From contig DACE01000014.1 of the NCBI GenBank assembly GCA_002494645.1, forward strand, positions 1-18,891: a stretch of 18,891 nt of DNA. The letters run 5' to 3'. A model generated the notes under the pieces. The model saw only the letters and a program-made list of their open reading frames with translations. It searched no databases and had not been told where the DNA came from. The translations under genes were made by a program, and so were the position numbers. The DNA comes from Euryarchaeota archaeon UBA256. Its GTDB lineage: Archaea; Thermoplasmatota; Poseidoniia; Poseidoniales; Poseidoniaceae. Each line of letters starts with the position of its first letter. Within the stretch, counting starts at the first letter, position 1. Shown here in pieces: positions 6,344-12,153 of the stretch.

Positions 6344-7461
6344 TCCTGCACCTCCACTTCGAAGTGCCATCGGTCTTGGTCTGGGTCCCATTCGTCCCAT
6401 GTCGGTACGGTTTCCAAAATGTCGATGTACTGCTCGGGAACAATGCCTGGGACAATAAACGCTTTTTGCCGATGCAGAGGATATGGATTTCTCAACTTGA
6501 TGCCCAAGACACCCAATAGGGCGCGCGCAACATACCACGTGGCTTGTGAATTCCAACCGTGGGCGATTTTCACGACGATGCCCAAACCTTTGGGATAGTC
6601 CGGGTGCTCAATCGCCATACCCAACAAGCCATCTGCCCCTTCCTTGGCGATGACTCTGCCTTCACCCGCTTTGAGAATCGTAGAATCAAGTCGGTTGAAA
6701 CCACCGACGAGATCAGGATGACGGACCATAGCTTCCCAAATCCAATCGTCGTCTTTGTCGCGAACCAATCCAGCATAAATCTGAGCGAGTTCTGAGACGG
6801 TGTTGGAGACGGTTGGTAGTCCACAACCGTCTTTGGCAACTCGGAGTGGAGTCCAATCTTTGCCAAGATAGGTTCTCAATTGTTCCATGTAGGCGTGAAA
6901 GACCTCGTGACTCGGCAGGGTGTAGCCCGCACGGTTCCACCCTTTCCTGCGACAGCCTCGCAAAATCGCTGCGTGTTCGCCCGAGCAAGTATGGTACCAT
7001 CGTCGTGGGCGTCGGACTTGCCGTCCAAATTGAATCAAAGGTACATCAAGCGGTGTGAGCATCAACGGCCACTCTGCTTCTGCGAGCAAGGATTGAGCAG
7101 CCGCTACGTGTTCCGTATCACCGTTGTGGGATGCCACGGAAATGGACTTTTGCTCCCACGTACAATCTTCTAATTCTTCGGTGAATGCCTTCAACATGAA
7201 AGGCTTCATCATCGAGCGACCGTAACACAGGACGTTACCGCCAAAGGAGTGAATGACTTCATCACCATGTGCCCAAGCGACAGCACCGTGAATGGTGGTC
7301 TCCGATACACCGTTACGACGGTAATCCACGAGTGGTTCCCAATCGACTTCACGGCCGGTTGGAATGCCGTCAACTTGCTCTCCCAAGGGGGAGGTCGGAT
7401 ACATGGCCGATCCCGGTTTCCCCGGTTGCACCGCAGAAAAGGTGTCATGGTGAACGCCCAC
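6340..7461 (-). CDS. L-asparaginase II (Rhizobium AnsA-type) family amidohydrolase
   Basis: 373 residues from a GTG at 7461, which has a perfect AAGGAGG seven bases upstream (7469-7475). Members of this family (distinct from the E. coli type I/II enzymes) hydrolyse L-asparagine or related amides using Ser-Lys pairs. Landmarks are Ser83-x-x-Lys86 (GRSMMKPF), Ser111 (ASHNGDTEHV), Cys159 (CSGEHAAIL), Cys213 (DGCGLPT), VGGFNRLDS and KEGADGLLG. The first residues match the R. etli enzyme with a constant offset of 24 as I recall its numbering (Ser48, Lys51, Cys135, Cys189). The Lys of the usual CSGKHA motif, a metal ligand there, is Glu162 here, so the metal site or specificity may differ. Gene order (after a monooxygenase, before a semialdehyde dehydrogenase) suggests it may act on an amide in the same pathway rather than on asparagine. 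That is inference. Confidence 0.82.
   Translation of the reverse strand: MGVHHDTFSAVQPGKPGSAMYPTSPLGEQVDGIPTGREVDWEPLVDYRRNGVSETTIHGAVAWAHGDEVIHSFGGNVLCYGRSMMKPFMLKAFTEELEDCTWEQKSISVASHNGDTEHVAAAQSLLAEAEWPLMLTPLDVPLIQFGRQVRRPRRWYHTCSGEHAAILRGCRRKGWNRAGYTLPSHEVFHAYMEQLRTYLGKDWTPLRVAKDGCGLPTVSNTVSELAQIYAGLVRDKDDDWIWEAMVRHPDLVGGFNRLDSTILKAGEGRVIAKEGADGLLGMAIEHPDYPKGLGIVVKIAHGWNSQATWYVARALLGVLGIKLRNPYPLHRQKAFIVPGIVPEQYIDILETVPTWDEWDPDQDRWHFEVEVQD
6349..6355 (-). promoter_or_regulatory. Shine-Dalgarno site deciding the TTG start of the ALDH gene
   Basis: On the minus strand GGAGGTG lies five bases before the TTG at 6343 (seven from the GGAGG core), within the last codons of the asparaginase-family gene. 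The alternative ATG at 6370 lies upstream of it and would not use it. Together with the TTGA stop/start overlap, this supports coupled translation from TTG. Confidence 0.7.
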
Positions 7462-7463
7462 AT

Positions 7464-8720
7464 TCAGGCCTCCTTGAGGAGCGCTTCAACACGAGGTACG
7501 ACCTGTTGCATGTAAGCGGTCATGTTCCGACAAACTCGGCTTGAATCGTGATTGAAGAAATCAAACCAGGCCATAATTCGGTCGTCAGGATGGAAGCGGT
7601 CAACCATTTGCTGTGCAACTTCCTCAACATTTCCAATCAGTGCATTGTTAGCAGCCTTCGTGACCTTATCGGGGTCAATGGTGCCTTCAAGTGCGTTCCA
7701 ATAAGCCCCGAGTGCCTTTTCAGCCTCTTGATGAGCCGCTGCAGACTGTTCCTCAGCGCTCAACCCTTCCTCGGCGTTGATGAATACAAAACTCGTTCGT
7801 GGCATGTCACCCCTCACCCAAACGCCGCCGCTTGGATGAAAGACTTCAGCCATCCTCTCATGAGTTGCATCAATCACTTCAGGTGAAGTGATGGAGAGAT
7901 TGAACACCTTGACGGGCAAGATGGAATTGACGAAGGTTTGAGCCCTTGGGTCGTGAGTGCCCGCAACAAGTTGGAGCAATTCTTTACGAAATTCGGTGGG
8001 GATGATTTTCAAATCTTCAAAGACGTAGCGATGAGGAATCTCGATAACATCGGGTCGCTCGCTCAGGGCTTCAAATTCAACAGCAGCCTCTTGGACCTTG
8101 ATCCAGTCGTCGTCGCTCCTGAAATTGTCCCGTGTGAGTACGGTGTCTCTGATGAGGGTTGAATTGATGACGTCACCTCGCAGCAATCGAAGGAATATTT
8201 CGGCCGCTTCCATGAAGATTTGACCACGGAGCGCAGGCCATGCCGCTTCTTCCACCGCATTGCGCGGGACGATGCCGTAGGGGCGCGCCATGAATTCAAA
8301 GCGGCCAGCAGAAAAACCGACGTGGAGGCGACGTGTTTCAGACGGGTCAAGGCCATGAAGGCTCAGAAGATTTGCCATTCGTTCCGCTTGAGCGATAGGC
8401 CCTCCCGAAGCGAGAATAGAGACGACTGCACTCCCGATTTCAATTGAGGTCGTACGGCGAAAGGATTCAAGGGCCAATTGTGGAAAATCAGTGCACAGTC
8501 CTACTTCTCCTTGCCAGTGAGGTACGACAGGTTTCGAATTTGACTTTTGAGTTTCAGTTGACAGATGTGCTTGAGCAATCCAACCTACTCCAAAACCGAG
8601 TTCATCGGCACAGGCGAGTTGTTCGAAGTAATTGTTGAGCATCACCGACTCACTGGGGATATGGCCTTCAGCGTCAGGCGTTTGCGAGATGGAAAAGAAA
8701 ATGTCATGTTCCATTTTCAC
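7464..8720 (-). CDS. Luciferase-like monooxygenase (flavin-dependent, bacterial-luciferase fold)
   Basis: 418 residues from a GTG at 8720, which has GGAGAGG at 8729-8735, eight bases upstream. An ATG at 8714 and a GTG at 8750 are alternatives. The N-terminus MEHDIFFSISQ followed by YFEQLACADELGFGVGWIAQ is the first strand and helix of the LLM TIM barrel (compare the usual ADELGFDSVWVAEHH). EIGSAVVSIL, GPIAQAERMANL and HVGFSAGRFEF are further core elements, and the C-terminal NNALIGNVEEVAQQMVDRF is the usual 'G(T/S)PeeV' region. Such enzymes use FMNH2 or F420 with O2 to oxidise substrates including aromatics, amines and sulfonates. Cofactor and substrate cannot be read from the sequence. Its place in the cluster makes it a candidate for the hydroxylation that prepares a ring for cleavage. 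It is followed after two bases by the asparaginase-family gene. Confidence 0.8.
   Translation of the reverse strand: MKMEHDIFFSISQTPDAEGHIPSESVMLNNYFEQLACADELGFGVGWIAQAHLSTETQKSNSKPVVPHWQGEVGLCTDFPQLALESFRRTTSIEIGSAVVSILASGGPIAQAERMANLLSLHGLDPSETRRLHVGFSAGRFEFMARPYGIVPRNAVEEAAWPALRGQIFMEAAEIFLRLLRGDVINSTLIRDTVLTRDNFRSDDDWIKVQEAAVEFEALSERPDVIEIPHRYVFEDLKIIPTEFRKELLQLVAGTHDPRAQTFVNSILPVKVFNLSITSPEVIDATHERMAEVFHPSGGVWVRGDMPRTSFVFINAEEGLSAEEQSAAAHQEAEKALGAYWNALEGTIDPDKVTKAANNALIGNVEEVAQQMVDRFHPDDRIMAWFDFFNHDSSRVCRNMTAYMQQVVPRVEALLKEA
7469..7475 (-). promoter_or_regulatory. Strong Shine-Dalgarno site for the asparaginase-family gene (GTG start)
   Basis: AAGGAGG on the minus strand, seven bases before the GTG at 7461. 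It is formed by the last codons (Leu-Lys-Glu-Ala-stop) of the luciferase-like gene, so the two genes are probably translationally coupled. It decides for the GTG. Confidence 0.7.
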
Positions 8721-8767
8721 GCACCGTTCCTCTCCATGACGCCTTGGCACATAATTCGTATGGCGTG

Positions 8768-9616
8768 TCAGTTCGTCTCCTTGTTGCCTTTGGGGGTGTT
8801 GTTGAGCTGTGTGAGGTCGTGAATCCGTTGACGGACTTGAGCGGGTGCTGGGACGTTTGCAGCGATGAATGCATGAAGGCTGTCGGAAAGGACCAACATG
8901 GCCGATTCATAATCTTCCTGAATCTCTGCGATGTCGGCCAATCCCCACCGTGCAACAAGTTGACCCGTAATACTTTCAAGTCCGTTGGCACGGTCGAGTG
9001 AATCGTTGTACAAGTCCTGAGCAGTGTTGAATTCTCCAATCGTTGCTTGGCAGTGAGCAAGTTCAGCCACCGCTTCCATCTGACCCACTTCATCTCGCAG
9101 GCGAGTGAGAAGTTCAAGGCGTTCAGTTCCAATCGTAATAGCAGTATCGTAATCATGTTGGCGTTTTGCCACCGTCATCAAGAGTGCTAAGCCATAGGTG
9201 GTGCCTTCCATGTCGGCGCGAGATTCCCGAAGTCGTAGGGCGCGTTGAGCAGAAGTTCTCGCCTCGTCTAAATTATCCTCGGCGAGTTGGACCAAAGCGA
9301 TGTAGTGATGAACGGCTGCGGCCAATCCTGCACCGTCTTCCATGTGTTCTGCTTCTTCGGCAAGATGAAGGAAACTCTTCACGGTGGCGTTGATCAATTT
9401 GAGACTTTCAAATCGAGCCCAGCCTCGCTCGCTATCGTTTTCAGCAATCTCCATGGCGTGGTTCAAGAGTCGTTCAATGAGGGCTTCATCATCCAGTTCT
9501 TTGGCCAAGGGGATGAGGCGAAGGGCGAGGGATGTGTTGATGTGGTCCATTGAACTTCCATCGGTAAGCATGCCGAGGATTTGGCGTGCGCGTTCAGGGG
9601 TGACATCGCTTTGCAT
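8768..9616 (-). CDS. TPR-repeat protein of unknown function
   Basis: 282 residues, almost wholly helical, with no signal peptide or membrane helix. At least five tetratricopeptide-like units can be picked out, with the W/L-G-Y-A-F-A-P-type spacing. Examples are AAVHHYIALVQLAEDNLDEA followed by RTSAQRALRLRESRADMEGT, ALLMTVAKRQHDYDTAITIG, AVAELAHCQATIGEFNTAQD and RWGLADIAEIQEDYESAMLV. These are protein-interaction scaffolds, and no catalytic domain is attached. The ATG at 9616 has GAGGTGA at 9621-9627, overlapping the stop codon of the SDR gene (TGAGGTGA), so it is firmly inside the operon. A role in assembling or regulating the catabolic enzymes is conceivable but unsupported. Confidence 0.8.
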   Translation of the reverse strand: MQSDVTPERARQILGMLTDGSSMDHINTSLALRLIPLAKELDDEALIERLLNHAMEIAENDSERGWARFESLKLINATVKSFLHLAEEAEHMEDGAGLAAAVHHYIALVQLAEDNLDEARTSAQRALRLRESRADMEGTTYGLALLMTVAKRQHDYDTAITIGTERLELLTRLRDEVGQMEAVAELAHCQATIGEFNTAQDLYNDSLDRANGLESITGQLVARWGLADIAEIQEDYESAMLVLSDSLHAFIAANVPAPAQVRQRIHDLTQLNNTPKGNKETN

Positions 9617-9620
9617 GTGT

Positions 9621-9628
9621 TCACCTCA
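9621..9628 (-). promoter_or_regulatory. Stop codon of the SDR gene embedded in the Shine-Dalgarno site of the TPR gene
   Basis: The minus strand reads TGAGGTGA. The first TGA ends the SDR gene and GAGGTGA is the ribosome site for the ATG at 9616, with seven bases from the GAGG core to the start. This indicates coupled translation and fixes the start. Confidence 0.6.
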
Positions 9629-10465
9629 AATCGAGCGCAATCGTCCGCCGTCCACGGCGAGGCTGACGCCCCGAATACCTCCCGATGCAGGGAGTGTGAG
9701 GAAGGTGATGGCACTGGCTGTTTCCAAGGGGTCAATCAGACGGCGAATTGGCACTTGATTGAGCCAGTTTTGTTGAACTTGTTCTGCTGATTGACCGGTA
9801 CGTTGCTGGATGGAATTCGCAAGAGAGGCCAGCCGAGAAGTTTCCGTGAAACCAGGCAAGACATTGTTGATGGTGATGCAAGGTGCTAATTCGTTTGAAA
9901 GTGACTTTGCCCATGATGCCATGGCTCCACGTAGGGTATTGGACAAACCAATGTTCGGAATCGGCTCTTTGACGGAGGTTGAGATGATCTGAACGATGCG
10001 TCCGTACCCTTCGGCTTCCATGGATGGTGCCAGGGCTTGAACGAGCGTATGTGCTGCGTGGAGGTGGCGCTTGAACGGTGCTTCAAAATCTTGGACTTCA
10101 TTGTTCATGAGTGGGCCGCCGGGAGGGCCACCTGCATTGTTGATGAGAATATGAACCGGCCCACGTGTCTCAAGCAACTTCTGCGCTGCTTCGTGGATCT
10201 CCTCGGTGTGCTCAAGGTCCAGGACGAGGAGGGCATGGTCGCCAGTCCCCATCGTGTTAAGTTCGCTAAGTACTTCGGTCAAAGCCGCTTCATTTCGAGC
10301 GCAAAGGGTGACATGTGCGCCAGCTTTTGCCATCATTTTTGCGGTAGCAGCACCGATGCCTTTGCTTGCCCCGCAGACCAAGGCGTGCTTTCCGGAAAGC
10401 GCCGTTGGTGCGAACGGGAACTCATCACCCAAGAGGTCCATGTTAACCGCCACGCGGCTCTCCAT
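9626..10465 (-). CDS. SDR-family oxidoreductase with Ser/Arg in place of the catalytic Tyr-x-x-x-Lys
   Basis: 279 residues with a clear Rossmann fold: nucleotide-binding GASKGIG at 32-38, ILINNAGG at 107-113, and a C-terminal SGGIRGVSLAVDGG typical of classical SDRs. After Ser162 (QIISTS) the expected Tyr at +13 is Ser175 and the expected Lys is Arg179 (LSNTLR). The surrounding VKEPIPNIGLSN is characteristic of a known SDR subfamily, often called 3-oxoacyl-ACP reductase-like, that lacks the YxxxK pair. The loss is therefore a subfamily trait, not a local mutation, but the redox chemistry is uncertain. Translation starts at the ATG at 10465 with GAAGGG five bases upstream. The gene begins 12 bases after the alpha/beta hydrolase gene ends. 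The substrate is unknown; oxidation or reduction of a pathway hydroxy/keto acid is possible. Confidence 0.85.
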   Translation of the reverse strand: MESRVAVNMDLLGDEFPFAPTALSGKHALVCGASKGIGAATAKMMAKAGAHVTLCARNEAALTEVLSELNTMGTGDHALLVLDLEHTEEIHEAAQKLLETRGPVHILINNAGGPPGGPLMNNEVQDFEAPFKRHLHAAHTLVQALAPSMEAEGYGRIVQIISTSVKEPIPNIGLSNTLRGAMASWAKSLSNELAPCITINNVLPGFTETSRLASLANSIQQRTGQSAEQVQQNWLNQVPIRRLIDPLETASAITFLTLPASGGIRGVSLAVDGGRLRSI

Positions 10466-10477
10466 GATAGCCCTTCG

Positions 10478-11269
10478 CTACAACCAATCAAGGATGGCGT
10501 TGAGTTGAACCAGCCAATCATCGCTTGCTACATCGATGATGTCGTAGTGGTTGCCGGGCAACCAAACTTTCTGCACGTCACAGCCTTTCGCCTTCATGAC
10601 GCGGGCATAAGTCTCTGATTGTTCAAGCGGCACATCTTCGTCTGCTTCACCGTGAAAGAGCAAGACTGAGGTGGCCGGAGAGTGGTTGACGGGATTGAGT
10701 TGATTCCAAACATCCGGTGCTTCTTCGGGGGCAGTGCCAATCCAGCGGCGGACAGCGTCTCCATCATCCGATAGTTTCGCATGGTCTGCTCCGATCAGGT
10801 CTGTAATGGGGGCTTGTGCGATGGAGAGCCATGGTTTCCGCTCTGCCTTCGCACTCATCAGCAGTGCCAATTGTCCGCCAGCGGAATGACCCATGACCAT
10901 GGACCGAGTAATGTCAATGCCAGGCAACAAAGCGAGTTGCCCCCAAGCCCGCATCACGTCAGAAAGTGTGTCCATCCAAACTCCTTCGTCACCTTTTGAC
11001 CAGCGTTTGAATTCAATGTTCCAAGCGGCAACACCTGCTTCAGCAAGGTCTTGGGCAATGGGCTGCATCAACTCAAGGCCGTATTCTTCCTTCCAAAAGC
11101 CCCCATGAATGAGCATGATACAAGGAATGCCCACATCTTTTTGAAACGCAGAAGGGTCTTCTGGCATGTAAAGGTCAGCGAATTGCCACGGCTCTGCACC
11201 CCATTGCATCCGGTCTACGGCCATGTTTGGTTCATGAAGCGTTGGCCTATCACGCTTGTGATATCTCAT
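10478..11269 (-). CDS. Alpha/beta hydrolase, kynurenine-formamidase-like (HGGxW type)
   Basis: 263 residues. The oxyanion motif HGGFW (55-59), nucleophile elbow GHSAGG (Ser129), acid Asp210 (HGEADEDVP) and base His241 (GNHYD) are all present and in order. The HGGxW oxyanion motif with this length fits the esterase/lipase branch that contains kynurenine formamidases of the BNA7/AFMID type, which hydrolyse N-formylkynurenine. General carboxylesterases share it. It is the first gene of the eight-gene minus-strand run that also encodes an aminomuconate-type semialdehyde dehydrogenase, and that context raises the formamidase reading above a generic esterase. The ATG at 11269 lacks a Shine-Dalgarno site. 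In-frame ATGs at 11224 (Met16) and 11209 (Met21) are possible alternatives. A TATATC box lies about 45 bases upstream. Confidence 0.78.
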   Translation of the reverse strand: MRYHKRDRPTLHEPNMAVDRMQWGAEPWQFADLYMPEDPSAFQKDVGIPCIMLIHGGFWKEEYGLELMQPIAQDLAEAGVAAWNIEFKRWSKGDEGVWMDTLSDVMRAWGQLALLPGIDITRSMVMGHSAGGQLALLMSAKAERKPWLSIAQAPITDLIGADHAKLSDDGDAVRRWIGTAPEEAPDVWNQLNPVNHSPATSVLLFHGEADEDVPLEQSETYARVMKAKGCDVQKVWLPGNHYDIIDVASDDWLVQLNAILDWL

Positions 11270-11307
11270 GCAGCAGAAGGACTTTCAAACAATACATGTT
11301 AGGGAGT

Positions 11308-11322
11308 TTGTGCGATATAGGG
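11308..11322 (-). promoter_or_regulatory. Candidate archaeal promoter (TATA-like) of the eight-gene catabolic run
   Basis: On the minus strand the sequence reads GGCCCTATATCGCAC, centred near 11316. A start site about 25 bases downstream would fall near 11291 and leave a leader of about 22 bases before the hydrolase ATG. The G/C-rich triplet before the TATA could act as a BRE. This is the only such element in the 164-base divergent gap 11270-11433. Confidence 0.4.
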
Positions 11323-11433
11323 CCTCGTTCCATTTCTTGACCCTTTTGACTCCACTTTTGTCAATCGCATCTGTAGCAGAGCCTCGTGCGGTGGATATGA
11401 GGCTTTAGATGAACGTGGATTTGGGGGAATAGA

Positions 11434-12120
11434 ATGAACGCTCAACAACAAGCCGTCATCGCATTGATTCTAGTAGGGCTTGCACCCACCGCTTCTATTT
11501 TCGCCTCCTTTGGTTCAGGTAACGGATTGGCCGGTCAACTTGCTTGGTTTGTTAGCAAATTGTGGATGTTGGGGCTGCCAATGCTTTGGCACCTTTCTAT
11601 CGATAAAAAGGCCTTATCGTGGTCCAAGCCTACTCAGGGAGGCTTTGCAATGGCTACTGGCATGGGGCTCGTTTTTGCTCTGGTGATGATTCTTGCGTGG
11701 TTTCTCATCGGCGAATCCCGTGTCGACAAAGCCGAATTTCGAACCACACTTGAGCCCTTTGGACTTACCGTAGCCAGCACTTACATCGCCGGAGCTATCT
11801 TTTGGACGGTTGGTAATTCTGTCCTCGAAGAGTATGTATTTCGATGGTTCTTGGTCGAGAAGGGAGAAGTTCTCTTCGGCCCGGGATGGGCAACCATTTC
11901 ACTCTCAGCAGGTATTTTCGTGTTGCACCATTTCTTTGCGCTCTGGTTCTTGGGCTTCTCACTGTCTGCAAATCTTCTTGCATGTACGGGACTCTTCATC
12001 GGTGGAGCAGCATTCAGTTGGCTGTATGTCCGTTACCGAAGCATTTGGATTCCATACATCACCCATGCCATATGTGACGTTGTGGTATTCGGTGTGGGAT
12101 ACATCCTCATCTTCAGTTGA
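11434..12120 (+). CDS. CPBP-family (CAAX-like) intramembrane metalloprotease
   Basis: 228 residues, strongly hydrophobic, with about seven to eight membrane segments. The family motifs are complete: Glu132-Glu133-x-x-x-Arg137 (EEYVFRW), the H-containing second motif FVLHHFFAL (His165/166), and His211-x-x-x-Asp215 (HAICD), which together bind the metal inside the membrane. Known relatives include type II CAAX prenyl proteases, bacteriocin-immunity proteins and uncharacterised archaeal homologues. The substrate here is unknown. The ATG at 11434 follows GGGGG at 11423-11427, and a TTTAGA box lies near 11405. It is divergent from the catabolic operon and convergent with aspS, with only 28 bases between stops. 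Confidence 0.88.
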   Translation: MNAQQQAVIALILVGLAPTASIFASFGSGNGLAGQLAWFVSKLWMLGLPMLWHLSIDKKALSWSKPTQGGFAMATGMGLVFALVMILAWFLIGESRVDKAEFRTTLEPFGLTVASTYIAGAIFWTVGNSVLEEYVFRWFLVEKGEVLFGPGWATISLSAGIFVLHHFFALWFLGFSLSANLLACTGLFIGGAAFSWLYVRYRSIWIPYITHAICDVVVFGVGYILIFS

Positions 12121-12140
12121 GGGATCATCACCGTACGTGG

Positions 12141-12153
12141 CCTGATTTTCAGG
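12141..12153. terminator. Small hairpin in the convergent gap between the CPBP protease and aspS
   Basis: CCTGA-TTT-TCAGG forms a perfect 5-base stem with a 3-base loop, in the 28-base gap between two convergent genes and including the aspS stop codon (12149-12151). Location suggests a bidirectional 3' end, but the stem is short and could be chance. Confidence 0.25.

Noticed and set aside
6344..6556. 71-residue N-terminal extension of the aldehyde dehydrogenase (Cys/His/Arg-rich)
   Set aside because: It lies wholly over the coding end of the asparaginase-family gene and has no family similarity. A TTG with a good ribosome site and a TTGA overlap fits the family N-terminus.
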